From an uncultured Prevotellaceae bacterium (GTDB taxonomy: Bacteria > Bacteroidota > Bacteroidia > Bacteroidales > Bacteroidaceae), in NCBI GenBank assembly GCA_900315095.1, contig OMXS01000011.1, positions 1 to 64,000 on the forward strand: 64,000 nucleotides of DNA, read 5' to 3'. The notes beneath the pieces were generated by a model that worked only from the letters and a program-made list of their open reading frames with translations, searched no databases and was not told the origin of the DNA. How positions within the stretch are numbered: position 1 is the first letter of the stretch; every line of letters begins with the position of its first letter. Below are positions 1 to 8,848 of this stretch, one piece after another. Both the position numbers and the translations under genes were made by a program.

Positions 1-1
1 G

Positions 2-193
2 ATGTCGCTCCGCACCTCGCCCGCGCCCACCGCCAAGGAGTTCTCCGCATCGAAGAACATCAAGAGCATGCGCGCCCTCTTCCAGGAGGATGTGACCGTA
101 GACAAGAACGGCATGCGCCACCGCTCCCTCTCCAGCGGAGCAACCGCTAAGGAGTTGCCGAAGAATGCCGTGGGCGAGGAGGAAGAGCCTTAA
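2..193 (+). CDS. C-terminal end of a probable HU-like DNA-binding protein (5' truncated by window)
   Basis: The open frame runs in from the left edge and stops at 191-193, so only the last 63 residues are visible and the true start lies outside. The stretch with NIKSMRALFQ resembles the C-terminal part of the long HU/IHF-like proteins of Bacteroidetes, and the tail is acidic (EEEEP). The main support is context: the tiny smalltalk gene that follows is usually found beside such HU-like genes. No catalytic motif is visible. The family call is an inference and could be wrong. Confidence 0.45.
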   Translation: MSLRTSPAPTAKEFSASKNIKSMRALFQEDVTVDKNGMRHRSLSSGATAKELPKNAVGEEEEP

Positions 194-369
194 ACCTCCA
201 CTCCTCCCCTAACAGGGGAGGTCGGGTGGGGTCTGAAACAACTCTATGTACAAGACAACTCTCCTGACCTCCCCTTTCTTGCTTAGGGTTATAAACCCTG
301 ACAAGGTGGTCCTCCTATCATCTCATCAACCAATTAGACTTAATTACTAACCACTAAAACCGAAACACT

Positions 370-471
370 ATGTTCAAACGAGAATCTTGGAAACTCATCA
401 TCCAAATGGTGATATCCGTCCTAACCGCCATCGCAACCACGCTCGGCGTGACCAGTTGCATGGGCTACTAA
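370..471 (+). CDS. Smalltalk protein (33 residues)
   Basis: This short frame begins with MFKRESWKLIIQMVISVLTA and ends in SCMGY. It matches the pattern of the Bacteroidetes smalltalk family: about 30-35 residues, a charged start with a Trp-Lys pair, one hydrophobic segment and a small Cys-containing tail. In Bacteroidales genomes it usually lies just downstream of an HU-like gene, as here, and often near an N-acetylmuramoyl-alanine amidase, which is not present. Its function is unknown. The segment could be a membrane anchor or a lipoprotein-like signal ending near the Cys. There is an ATG start about 175 bases after the upstream stop. Confidence 0.8.
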   Translation: MFKRESWKLIIQMVISVLTAIATTLGVTSCMGY

Positions 472-547
472 ATGTGCTATATATTTATCATATCTATCGT
501 TCTCCGTCAGCAGTTCTTTTTTTTAAAGATAATAGTATCATACGTCA

Positions 548-579
548 AGAATGGCAGCGCAGTGATGCGCTGCCATTCT
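548..579. terminator. Perfect 14-bp hairpin, probable terminator
   Basis: The arms 548-561 and 566-579 are perfectly complementary around the loop GTGA. The hairpin sits about 75 bases after the smalltalk stop and is the likely end of that transcript. No clear T-run follows on either strand, so rho-independent function is not certain. Confidence 0.5.
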
Positions 580-587
580 GCATTTAA

Positions 588-655
588 CCACCTTTCGCAC
601 CGCAAAACATATACAGGCAATATATTAAAAGGTATATCAAACAGGGTGCGAAAAG
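588..655. repeat. Dispersed intergenic repeat with inverted ends
   Basis: A 10-bp inverted pair (CTTTCGCACC near the left end, GGTGCGAAAG at the right) encloses about 45 bases containing AAAAGGTATATCAAAC. A related arrangement with the same phrase recurs near 28330-28410, so this is a repeated intergenic element and not unique sequence. Confidence 0.45.
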
Positions 656-686
656 ACTAGAAATAAGAAAAAAATCATTCCAATAT

Positions 687-718
687 TTTGTTATTGTGCC
701 CTTTTATTGTATTTTTGC
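687..718 (+). promoter_or_regulatory. Bacteroidetes promoter for the structured RNA
   Basis: TTTG at 687-690, exactly 19 bases, then TATTTTTGC at 710-718. This is an exact match to the Bacteroidetes -33/-7 pattern and predicts a start near 721. No convincing coding frame follows for almost 390 bases. Confidence 0.7.
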
Positions 719-720
719 AA

Positions 721-1030
721 ACGTCAATGCTCACACTATGGCTTGTGGGCGATGACAACGACATATTGAAAAGCGTCATTGATGCTTTGTTTTTGACAAC
801 TCAAAATTACCACAAGAGAAGACCAGTCAGGAACATTGCGGAGGTGGATGCTACGGGTGTAGTATATACTCCCGGAGTGTGCTGCGAGGGCTAACCATGT
901 CCTCACGCACACTTTTGGGGCGTACTATATACTTACTAGCGTGGGTATTCAAAAACTCTGTTCGTTCACTGGTCGGGCCGTGGTAAGCCTTGAGTTGTGG
1001 GACGTGGCAGGTGAGGATACCCCGCTTTTT
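721..1030 (+). ncRNA. Candidate structured noncoding RNA, family unknown
   Basis: A strong promoter lies directly upstream and no believable gene follows until 1107. Three structures are visible. A short hairpin at 770-788 is followed by a T-run, a possible early terminator. A rod-like fold is possible over 850-940, with 877-882 pairing to 907-912 and 886-889 pairing to 901-904. A 12-bp stem (938-950 with 1013-1026, one bulge) is followed by TTTTT, which fits an intrinsic terminator. The region is too short and lacks the motifs for tmRNA or RNase P RNA. A 6S-like rod was considered but cannot be confirmed. It may also act as a leader for the downstream mod gene. The ends are estimates. Confidence 0.5.
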
Positions 1031-1106
1031 ATATGTGGTTACTTAAATGTAATAACCCTCTGGCACATGGGTATCAGTCAGATTAGAGAATTAGTATTAT
1101 ATCTAA

Positions 1107-2795
1107 ATGGCTGATATTAGTGAAACAAAACAAAGTCTTCTTACCGAACTACAAGCACGCGTAGAAGATAAAATTTTGGAGCCGAGTAACGCTGCTCTCT
1201 TAAGTAAACTCATCACCAAAGCAGAAAGCGATGATGAAGCACTGGCGATAGCAGCTCTTGGCACAACATACAAACGCACAGGTTTCCATTTCGATAAGCG
1301 AATGGAAGAGCCGAGAATGTCTGACACGATAAAATACTTCAAAAAGAACGAAGCATTAAGTTTTGGCGAGGCAAAAGAGGGTGGCCCTATTCATAAGCTT
1401 ATTATTGGTGAAAATTATGACGCATTGCAGAACCTACTTATCCAATATAGAAGGAAAGTTGATGTTATTTATATAGATCCCCCTTATGCAAAAGACAATA
1501 TGGGTAATTTTGCAGAAACAAGTTATAAAAATTCCATAAGCAGAGACAATCTTCTATCTATGCTTTACTTCCGTTTACAGCTTGCAAAACAATTGTTGTC
1601 GGATGATGGCATTATATTTTGTAGCATAGACGACAAAAACCATGCATATGTAAAATGTCTTTTTGATGATGTATTTGGTGAAGCATCTTTTGTGTCATCT
1701 CTTACGATTGAATCTTCTGTTATTGCAGGCCCTAGAAGAGTGCCAGCTATGCAAGGAAGTATAGTTAAAACCGCAGAGTATTGTTTGGTATATTCTCGGA
1801 ATGGTAATAACAAAGTTATGAAAAAACTAAAATATGATTATATAGAAGGTTTTGATACTCACTATAGCAATTGGTTGGATGAAGTTAATGGATGCATAAT
1901 CTCATTTAATGATTTTATGAATAGTAATTTAACTATAAAAACACTTTTTGAATCATATAATCTTGAAGTGAGTATCCAAAATCTTTACAAATTGATTTCT
2001 TTGAATCAAACTGCAAAAGAATGGCTGTATAGCGAGGAGATTGCTTCGAAATTATATCGTTTAAGTGGGGAAGAGGAAATTGAAAATGCCCATGAATTTC
2101 CTTTGTATAAAATGTTCAAAATTAACAATAAATGGTATATAAGGACAGAGAATGAGGTGTTGAACGTATTTAGATATATCGATAGGATAGGGCCGTGTGA
2201 CGATTATTTTAACAGATATGGCGAGAGGGCTGTAAGAGGTAATTTATGGAAAGGGTTTTCGTCAGATGGAGGAAATCTAGACAAGGAAGGTTTCGTTTCA
2301 TATAAAGGTGGGAAAAAGCCACTACGACTTATAAAACAATTAGTAGATTCTGTATGTCAATCTGAAGATTCCATTATCTTAGATTTTTTTGCAGGATCAG
2401 GGACTACTGGCCATGCTGTTTTGGAATTAAATAAGGCAGATGGTGGGAGGAGGTCTTTCATTCTTTGTCAAAATAATGATCCAACGGAGACCGCCCCTAA
2501 TGGAATAGCTTATGATGTAACTAGCAAACGCCTAAAACGTATAATGACAGGCAAATGCTACGATGGAAGTAGAAATTTCCGAGGTGCAAATGGTTTTACT
2601 CCATACGGAGGAAAACTAGACGTTTATGAGATAGCGGAAGTGTCGAACGCAAGTGCCACATCTGGGCTGACGCCATTTGATGTGATTGACGAAACTTTGT
2701 ATGGACAAGAAAAGTTCAAGACAGCACGCGAGAAAATAGAATGGGTTTGCAGTAACTTTTCTCAGACTCAGATGACAGTTAATAACGAAGATTGA
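1107..2795 (+). CDS. mod: Type III restriction-modification methyltransferase subunit (Mod)
   Basis: This is a DNA N6-adenine methyltransferase of the beta type (DPPY before FxGxG). The catalytic motif DPPY is at residues 124-127 (VIYIDPPY) and the AdoMet-binding motif DFFAGSGTTG begins near residue 426. The sequence between them is the likely target-recognition region. At 562 residues it is within the usual range for Mod. The restriction subunit follows after 4 bases, so both are made from one message. The gene is visibly richer in A+T than the housekeeping genes in the window, which suggests horizontal acquisition. No simple-sequence tract of the kind that causes phase variation was seen inside it. 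In such systems Mod alone methylates one strand of an asymmetric site. Confidence 0.92.
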   Translation: MADISETKQSLLTELQARVEDKILEPSNAALLSKLITKAESDDEALAIAALGTTYKRTGFHFDKRMEEPRMSDTIKYFKKNEALSFGEAKEGGPIHKLIIGENYDALQNLLIQYRRKVDVIYIDPPYAKDNMGNFAETSYKNSISRDNLLSMLYFRLQLAKQLLSDDGIIFCSIDDKNHAYVKCLFDDVFGEASFVSSLTIESSVIAGPRRVPAMQGSIVKTAEYCLVYSRNGNNKVMKKLKYDYIEGFDTHYSNWLDEVNGCIISFNDFMNSNLTIKTLFESYNLEVSIQNLYKLISLNQTAKEWLYSEEIASKLYRLSGEEEIENAHEFPLYKMFKINNKWYIRTENEVLNVFRYIDRIGPCDDYFNRYGERAVRGNLWKGFSSDGGNLDKEGFVSYKGGKKPLRLIKQLVDSVCQSEDSIILDFFAGSGTTGHAVLELNKADGGRRSFILCQNNDPTETAPNGIAYDVTSKRLKRIMTGKCYDGSRNFRGANGFTPYGGKLDVYEIAEVSNASATSGLTPFDVIDETLYGQEKFKTAREKIEWVCSNFSQTQMTVNNED

Positions 2796-2799
2796 CATT

Positions 2800-4872
2800 A
2801 TGTTACAGGAAGCTAAGGATTTGCAAAATAGAGCTGTTACCGAACTTTTCAGCAAGGCGCACGGTCAGAAAAAAGAGCTTACTTTCCGCGCACCAACGGG
2901 GAGTGGAAAAACGCACATGATGGGAGATTTTATGAATCGTCTGCTTGCCGAACAGAAGAATGTAATATTTCTTGTGTCAACGCTTTCTAAAGGTAACCTG
3001 GCACAGCAGAACTACGACTCATTTCTAAAGTGTTGTCAGGATGGAACATACTCAGAATTGAAACCCTACCTCATTAATACAGAAATCAGCGGGGAGGAAG
3101 AACTGTTTATTCCTACTGATTATAACGTTTACGTGTTGCCCCGTGACTTGTTTAAGGCTGGCGGCATTTTGATGCGTGGTGCTATGGATCATTTCCTCCG
3201 AACTATGACCATAGGCGATTTTGGAATGGGATTGGGAATGAAAATATATCTTATCAAGGACGAATGTCATCAGGCTACAAATAATTTGGATGAAATCTCT
3301 GAAAAGTTTTTTGCACGTACCTTTAATTTTTCAGCAACCCCCAAACTATCAAGAGGACAAATGCCCGATGTTCAAATAAGTGATGAAGAGGCTGTCGCGG
3401 CAAAGTTGATAAAAAGAGTGGAATTGATAGAAGATGAGAACGCCACTGTTGATGATGCCATAGACAAATTCTTGGAAATAAAAACGCAATACAACAATCT
3501 CCTTGGGGTGCATCCTTGCCTCATCATCCAGATTTCTAATAAGGACAAGGCGGAAGAAGAATGGCAGAATAAAATAAAGCCAGCCTTAGAGAAACATCAA
3601 GCCTTGAAATGGATGGTAATTGTCAACACTTATAAAACTACAGGCGCAGAAGACAAGTCAAAAGAATTGCTTTGCGATACAAATGATGATGTTAAAAAGA
3701 AATTGCCTGTAGCAAAATGGAAAGACTACGCAAAAGGAAATCATTCTACCATCGACGTGATTGTATTTAAGATGGTAATCTCTGAAGGTTGGGATATACC
3801 ACGTGCTTGCATGCTATATCAGGTACGTGATACGCAAAGCAGACAATTAGACGAACAGGTTATGGGCAGAGTGCGCCGCAATCCCAGACTACTTGATTAT
3901 GAGATGCTTTCAGAAGAGGCTCAAGAGTTGGCTTCAACAGCATGGATATGGGGCATTAAGCCTGATAGCATGAATAAAATAATGCCCGTTAAGCTGTGGA
4001 GAAGGGGCGCTGTAGATGTTCAAGAACAAATAAGAGTGAAGACAACTAAATTGGTTGGGCTGACAGAAAGGGCTGATTTTAATATTAATGCTTTCATGGC
4101 CAGTCAACCGCCTTCAACCACCCATCAAGACATTTTCAGTCTTTTCAACAAATTAAAACAGGGCGATAATGCTTTAAGAGAAATGTCATTCGAGTATGCA
4201 AAAGACGATTATGTGAAATGGTGGGATTTCATGCAGCATTATGATAAAATAAAGCATAAGTATGATACCTACATAAACGATTATGAAAAGAGTATGGTAG
4301 AAGATAAAGAGGTTTCATTTCCTACTAGTTCTACCTATATGGACAGTGGTAACAGAATAGAAATAGAAGAATGGGTATGGTGCAGAAAGGAAACTGATAG
4401 CACTACATTTGCTTTTGACAGCGATGCGGAAAGAGAATGGGCGAACTATCTTTCCAAAATTGCCGCAAGAGAAGCAGCTGAAGTGGCACAACTTGGTGAT
4501 GATGACGAACGTTTTTTATGGGGTAAAAACTATCCATATAATTCGGAAATAAAATATGAATATTATAGTGATGGTATCCATAAATCTTATCCTGACTTCA
4601 TCATGAAGGATAAGCGAGGTAGGATACACATCTTTGAAGTGAAGAGTGTAAATGGTAATGGAGCTACGGGGTTTGATCCTGAAGAATATGAAGCTAAAAT
4701 ACGAGACTTGAAAGATTGTTATAAAGCTGCTTCAGCTAAATTGAAGAATCATCTATTTTACATTCCCGTTAAAGATGGTGAAGCATGGCAAATCTTCAGA
4801 TACGCCAATGGGGAAGAAATTATAATGACAAAACAAATGTTTAAGGCATCATTTTCAGAAAAACAATTATGA
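2800..4872 (+). CDS. res: Type III restriction enzyme subunit (Res)
   Basis: A superfamily 2 helicase fused to a nuclease. Walker A is APTGSGKT at residues 31-38, and the DEAD-like box is DECH at 154-157. A PD-(D/E)xK-type nuclease motif lies near the C-terminus: the Asp of YPDFI at residue 599 and EVK at 613-615. The protein is about 690 residues, shorter than the roughly 970 of well-known Res subunits, but all key motifs are present. It is predicted to translocate or slide after ATP hydrolysis and cut unmethylated DNA together with Mod. The stop codon overlaps the start of a tiny frame (ATGA). Confidence 0.92.
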   Translation: MLQEAKDLQNRAVTELFSKAHGQKKELTFRAPTGSGKTHMMGDFMNRLLAEQKNVIFLVSTLSKGNLAQQNYDSFLKCCQDGTYSELKPYLINTEISGEEELFIPTDYNVYVLPRDLFKAGGILMRGAMDHFLRTMTIGDFGMGLGMKIYLIKDECHQATNNLDEISEKFFARTFNFSATPKLSRGQMPDVQISDEEAVAAKLIKRVELIEDENATVDDAIDKFLEIKTQYNNLLGVHPCLIIQISNKDKAEEEWQNKIKPALEKHQALKWMVIVNTYKTTGAEDKSKELLCDTNDDVKKKLPVAKWKDYAKGNHSTIDVIVFKMVISEGWDIPRACMLYQVRDTQSRQLDEQVMGRVRRNPRLLDYEMLSEEAQELASTAWIWGIKPDSMNKIMPVKLWRRGAVDVQEQIRVKTTKLVGLTERADFNINAFMASQPPSTTHQDIFSLFNKLKQGDNALREMSFEYAKDDYVKWWDFMQHYDKIKHKYDTYINDYEKSMVEDKEVSFPTSSTYMDSGNRIEIEEWVWCRKETDSTTFAFDSDAEREWANYLSKIAAREAAEVAQLGDDDERFLWGKNYPYNSEIKYEYYSDGIHKSYPDFIMKDKRGRIHIFEVKSVNGNGATGFDPEEYEAKIRDLKDCYKAASAKLKNHLFYIPVKDGEAWQIFRYANGEEIIMTKQMFKASFSEKQL

Positions 4873-5009
4873 TTGAACACTGGTATGAGTATCTTCCTGC
4901 CGCATGGTTTATTCCTGAGGGAAGATGGTATGTTATCGGGAGCGTCTTACTGCTCATGTCTATCGCCTTTATTCTCGGCTATTTAGTTGGGAGAAGAAAG
5001 CGAAGATAA
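4869..5009 (+). CDS. Small single-span membrane protein coupled to res (46 residues)
   Basis: The ATG overlaps the TGA of res in an ATGA junction, the classic sign of translational coupling. The product starts MIEHWYEYLPAAWF, has one hydrophobic span of about 20 residues (around 22-42), and ends with a basic tail (GRRKRR), which suggests a membrane protein with the C-terminus in the cytoplasm. I do not recognise the family. It could be an accessory or anti-restriction partner of the type III system, or a separate small protein. Length, overlap and a clean hydrophobic profile support it being real. Confidence 0.6.
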   Translation: MIEHWYEYLPAAWFIPEGRWYVIGSVLLLMSIAFILGYLVGRRKRR

Positions 5010-5029
5010 ATGCAAAGGCTATTGAAAAA

Positions 5030-5061
5030 GTCAACAAGTCAACAAGTCATCAAGTCATCAA
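5030..5061 (+). repeat. Octamer array (two GTCAACAA, two GTCATCAA), single arm
   Basis: Four octamers in tandem, followed by ATGCCCTTTT. The same array and the same following phrase form the left arm of the paired element at 27447-27478. Here the complementary right arm is absent. Confidence 0.7.
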
Positions 5062-5160
5062 ATGCCCTTTTGGGAAAATGTTAAAATAAAGTTCTTAATA
5101 ATTTAGAACAAGAAAATATATACTGCGCCTACTGCAAGTATCGTAAGAGGTTCGGAACTT

Positions 5161-5325
5161 ATGCAAGACACTCCTCCAGTAAACTTTGGTTCGGGAACTC
5201 TTAATGGCGATAACGAGGGCGAGGTGCTGGGCAAGGAGAACGCTGATGATGTCGTAGAGGATGACGATGAAGGCTTCCCTGCAATGCACGATGCTTTCCA
5301 GACGCGGAAGGCGTGGAAGGACTAG
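5161..5325 (+). CDS. Possible small acidic protein (54 residues)
   Basis: An ATG frame beginning MQDTPPVNFGSG continues as a highly acidic stretch (VVEDDDEGF) and ends KAWKD. The composition is protein-like and no other gene occupies the region, but I recognise no family and found no clear promoter. It could be the remaining C-terminal end of a larger gene. The rest of the 5010-5477 gap holds the octamer array and the hairpin described separately. Confidence 0.35.
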   Translation: MQDTPPVNFGSGTLNGDNEGEVLGKENADDVVEDDDEGFPAMHDAFQTRKAWKD

Positions 5326-5418
5326 GGGATACCGTATATAGTAGTATAGCGGCTGCATCACATGGAGGTGCTCTCATCCCTCACCGCATGCGGCAGTCCT
5401 CGCCCGAGGGAGATAAAC

Positions 5419-5457
5419 GAGACTCCCCCGCTGGCGTAGTGCTGACGGAGGAGTCTC
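5419..5457 (-). terminator. Hairpin downstream of the 693-residue lipoprotein gene
   Basis: GAGACTCC at 5419-5426 pairs with GGAGTCTC at 5450-5457, 20 bases past the stop of the minus-strand gene. On the minus strand it is followed by GTTTA, a weak T-tract, so it is a probable terminator. Confidence 0.45.
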
Positions 5458-5477
5458 TGACTCAAACATGAAGGGTG

Positions 5478-7559
5478 TTATTTTATCTTCTCGAGCATCT
5501 TGATTGTCCTGCTGAGGAACATTTGGCTGTGCTTGTCGTAGACTTTGATGTTGCTATCGTTGGCGAGATGGTCTACAGGCATACCTTGGACGCACGTGTT
5601 GTAGTACTGCTTCAGTTGTGAGTACCAATAGCTGAGGTCGTTGTGACCGATGAGCTTGACCTTCGGGATGAATGTGTTGGAGAACATCATGCTTCCCTCG
5701 TCGCACTTGAAGGAGACGTTGACGGTGACAACGAAATCGGGTGTCAAGGGGTTGCTGATGGCTCCGTTCTTGACGAAGGGCACGAACACCTGCGGTACCA
5801 TGACTGCTTTCTTACCCATGATGTCGAGCTGGCGGCCATAGACGTTGATATTGCTGCCGGGGAGGTTGATGTAGTTGCATACATCGACGTCGAGGTACTC
5901 AAAATTTTTGGGTTTGGAGGTCTTGTCTCCCGGCTTCTCGTAGTCGTCTATGAGGATGTCGTTGATGCCCACCTGATGGATGTGCGGCACGGTGTTCTTG
6001 TTGAGTCTTACAACACCTGAGGTCTTTCCTCCGTTGATGCTGAACGTGGGGCGGTCGTCGAGCATAAGGAAGTGGCGGAACTGGTCGGAGTAGCCCAACT
6101 GACGGTCGGTATAAACGCCGTAGTTGGTGGTGACCACCACGTCATGGATGTTGTGGTACAGGTTGGTGTTGAGGTTCACCTTGACGCTGGCGGGGTCGAA
6201 GAAGCTTACGAGGCGCACGTCGTAGTCGTAGAACTCGGAGTTGTCGTATGTGTTGCCCTTCACGCCGTAGTTGATGTGGTCGTTGCTGCTCAGGAGGTCT
6301 TCCTTAGAGATGTATACCACGGGGTCGTCGGCGAGGCTCCAGCATCCCTTGCCGAGGTCTCCTTCGGTGTTGCCCTTGCGTATGAGCTCTGGCGTCATGG
6401 ACACGCCACCCTCGCCGTTGGAGGTGTAGCCTGAGATGACTCCCGAGAGGTTGATGGTGGCGTCGAGGCCGAGGTCTATCTTTCCGGGAATCACCTCTCT
6501 CTGCACCGGCTCGTCATCGCCGCACCATCCGATGATGGCTGATGCGATGTTAACTGCCATGCCGCCTATAGAGAAGACTGGCGCTGCGCCCTTTATGCCT
6601 TTTGGTACGTTATTGGTGTTCATGAGCGAGAAGAGGATGTTGGCGCTGGTGACGCTTCCCCCGAGTATGCTGCTGATGGTGTTCAGCGTGCTGCATACGC
6701 CGCTCATGGAGTTGCCGCCGCCTGTCTCTATCACCTCATAGTCGGTGAACGTGCCTGACATAGAGCCTATGAGTGAGCCGGTGAGAGTGACGTTTGAGGT
6801 GGTGCTTGTAACAGGGAATATGGTGAGGTGTCCCTGCTGTGCCATTCCCTCGCGCCAGTCGGTGCCTATGGTGGTGTAGCACGAGAGGTCGAGGTCGAAG
6901 CAGTGCCAGTTGACGGTGACGCCGCGGGTGTCCTTCTTGGCGTAGGGTGCCACATAACTGGTGAACACCTCCTGCTGACACTTGCCGACGCTCATCTTCG
7001 TCTTAGGCACGAGGGTCTTGCCGTACTGGTGGTTTGCTGGCACGGCGAACTCCATGGAATGGTAGAGCGGGTACTTGTTGTTGTCCACCGACTCGTTTGC
7101 CGAGACGAGATAAACGAGCTCGCTGCCGTAGCCTGTGGGGTTGTCGATGTAATGGAATATGCGCAGGATGCCGGTGTACTTGTTATAGAGTCCGAACATG
7201 CGTGTGCGCATGGCGTTGGGGTCATTGAGCTCGCAGAACGCCATCTCCCATCCGTTCTCCTTCTTTATGTCGAAGCGCACGTAGTCGGGGATGTTCTGTG
7301 CCGAAGCGCCGTACCATGGGCAGTTCACCTCGTCCTGTATGCCTGCTATTTTCACCGTCTGGCAGTTTTCCCAGTCGTACATAAACTCGTCTTTTGTCAT
7401 GTCGTCGCCGAGCATGGGCTTGTTTGCCGTCAGTGGTGCTGGCTCCTCTACGACGTCATCGTCGCTGCTGCATGCTGCGATACCTGATGTCAAAAGTGCT
7501 GCGAAAGCCATGGCTGCCATTGCCTTCATGCAGCTGATATTGTTTTGTCTTGTTTTCAT
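5478..7559 (-). CDS. Exported lipoprotein of unknown function (693 residues)
   Basis: The chosen start (ATG at 7557-7559) gives MKTRQNN, a hydrophobic segment, and the lipobox-like GIAACSSDDD; an in-frame start 12 codons upstream would add a non-signal extension. The run of Asp after the Cys is typical of Bacteroidetes lipoproteins, some of which are displayed on the surface. The remainder has no recognisable catalytic motif. It contains many aromatic and Asn/Gly segments, as seen in beta-rich surface proteins. It may form a unit with the smaller lipoprotein upstream on the same strand, separated by a repeat element. Function unknown. Confidence 0.8.
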   Translation of the reverse strand: MKTRQNNISCMKAMAAMAFAALLTSGIAACSSDDDVVEEPAPLTANKPMLGDDMTKDEFMYDWENCQTVKIAGIQDEVNCPWYGASAQNIPDYVRFDIKKENGWEMAFCELNDPNAMRTRMFGLYNKYTGILRIFHYIDNPTGYGSELVYLVSANESVDNNKYPLYHSMEFAVPANHQYGKTLVPKTKMSVGKCQQEVFTSYVAPYAKKDTRGVTVNWHCFDLDLSCYTTIGTDWREGMAQQGHLTIFPVTSTTSNVTLTGSLIGSMSGTFTDYEVIETGGGNSMSGVCSTLNTISSILGGSVTSANILFSLMNTNNVPKGIKGAAPVFSIGGMAVNIASAIIGWCGDDEPVQREVIPGKIDLGLDATINLSGVISGYTSNGEGGVSMTPELIRKGNTEGDLGKGCWSLADDPVVYISKEDLLSSNDHINYGVKGNTYDNSEFYDYDVRLVSFFDPASVKVNLNTNLYHNIHDVVVTTNYGVYTDRQLGYSDQFRHFLMLDDRPTFSINGGKTSGVVRLNKNTVPHIHQVGINDILIDDYEKPGDKTSKPKNFEYLDVDVCNYINLPGSNINVYGRQLDIMGKKAVMVPQVFVPFVKNGAISNPLTPDFVVTVNVSFKCDEGSMMFSNTFIPKVKLIGHNDLSYWYSQLKQYYNTCVQGMPVDHLANDSNIKVYDKHSQMFLSRTIKMLEKIK

Positions 7560-7620
7560 GATGTTTATTTTCTTTTCTTTCTCCGCTACGCTCACTGAGG
7601 AGACGGAAGGTTCAGAAATA

Positions 7621-7754
7621 TAACCTATAACCTTTAACCTATCGCTCGGCTTTGCCGCTTTTACAAAGGCTTTAGCCGACTAAAAGAACCTATAACCCTT
7701 CGCTCGACCCTGAAAGGGGCGCTTTTAAAAGCGGAGCGACTAAAAGAACCCTTA
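7621..7754. repeat. Modular intergenic repeat between two lipoprotein genes
   Basis: Short tandem words (ACCTATA/ACCTTTA types) alternate with two modules: one ends GCCGACTAAAAGAACC and the other contains CGCTCGACCC then GGGGCGCTTTT. The same modules appear in reverse orientation at 8985-9136 and in part at 12325-12408 and 23570-23696. Confidence 0.75.
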
Positions 7755-8804
7755 TCACAGACTTGCGCCGTCGTAAATCTCGCTGTCGTTATGTCCGAAG
7801 ATTCTGTAGAGGAAGCGGTACTTCTGACCGCAGTCCTTTTCGCCGTATGTGTATCCGCTATTATAGTCCACGACACCGTTATACTCGAAGATGAATGTGA
7901 AGTGTGTCTCGTCGTACCAGTAGTTTGGTCCTTTGACGAGCGGTCCGCATCCTGCCTCCTTGAAGGTCTCCACGAAAGAGTTCCAGTTGGCCTGCAGTAT
8001 CTTCTGAATGTTAAATGCCGTGGGTGAGCTGCATTCGCCTGGGCAGTACTTAGAGTCGCGCATGATGCCGAGGTACTTGTTTGAGAGCGGGTTCTTGTAC
8101 TCCGAGTTAGATATGGCGCAGAATATTGGCTTCACGCCGTTGCTGCTTCCCTGGATGCACACGAAGTTGAGGACCTTGTCGTTGCTGTAGAGGCAGTCCT
8201 GAATGTCCTTCATCTTGATGTTTTTCACGATGTCGAACTTATAGTACTTCTGTCCTGCCTTGAGCAGGTTTTTCTTAGGCCATGCGCTGTTCTTGAGGAA
8301 TGTGATCTTGCGGAATCCCTTGAGTTGCGTTTTAGGCGACATGGTCACCTCTGCCACATGATTCTCCTCGGTGCCGGGACAGAAGAACACTGTGCCCTGT
8401 GGCTTGCCCTCTCTGCTGGTGAGCAATACTGCCAGTCCGCCGTTACTTGTTGGTGATGTCACCACGTCGTTAACAAACCAGAGGTCGAACATCTCCTTTG
8501 CCTCATGGATGTTTTCCACTCCGATGTAGAGGTGCTCGGGGTCTTTGCTGTCGATAGGCTCGCCGTAGATGTAACTAGTCACCACTCCCAGGTCGTTGGT
8601 CTCTACGATGGTGTTCTGGAACGCCTCGAGGTCGTCGTAAGAGACAATGTCGATGCGGTTCACCTTTTCCATCTCAGAGACAACCTTTTTCTCGATGCCA
8701 TTGTCATCATCGCTGCACGCGGCGAAAGCAACAGACAGGGTCACAGTGAGCAGCATCGCTGCCGTCTTGTAAATGTTCATTGCAAAAAAGCTTTTTGTAT
8801 TCAT
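7755..8804 (-). CDS. Exported lipoprotein of unknown function
   Basis: The frame is open much further upstream, but a promoter -7 box at 8849-8857 excludes the longest start. ATG at 8802-8804 (MNTKSFFA) or 8778-8780 (MNIYKTAAM) would give a normal signal followed by the lipobox VAFAACSDDD. The mature protein is about 320 residues with no recognised domain. It has several Cys residues in the second half (CPGECSS and CGPL), which could form disulfides after export. The gene lies upstream of the larger lipoprotein gene on the same strand, and inverted copies of a modular repeat flank it. Confidence 0.75.
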   Translation of the reverse strand: MNTKSFFAMNIYKTAAMLLTVTLSVAFAACSDDDNGIEKKVVSEMEKVNRIDIVSYDDLEAFQNTIVETNDLGVVTSYIYGEPIDSKDPEHLYIGVENIHEAKEMFDLWFVNDVVTSPTSNGGLAVLLTSREGKPQGTVFFCPGTEENHVAEVTMSPKTQLKGFRKITFLKNSAWPKKNLLKAGQKYYKFDIVKNIKMKDIQDCLYSNDKVLNFVCIQGSSNGVKPIFCAISNSEYKNPLSNKYLGIMRDSKYCPGECSSPTAFNIQKILQANWNSFVETFKEAGCGPLVKGPNYWYDETHFTFIFEYNGVVDYNSGYTYGEKDCGQKYRFLYRIFGHNDSEIYDGASL

Positions 8805-8848
8805 ACCGTATATTATTATGTTGTTTTCATGTTCGTTTGAATTCGCAT

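Noticed and set aside
688-894. A 68-codon plus-strand frame over the structured RNA region
   Set aside because: Its first codons overlap the promoter, and the sequence is full of hairpins; composition is not protein-like.
721-1030. tmRNA or RNase P RNA
   Set aside because: No tag-peptide frame or tRNA-like end for tmRNA, and none of the conserved RNase P segments.
1107-2795. Phase-variable repeat tract in mod
   Set aside because: I looked for simple-sequence repeats within and just before the gene and saw none.
5095-5361. An 88-codon minus-strand frame
   Set aside because: No signal, family or promoter; the plus-strand acidic frame in the same place is more protein-like.
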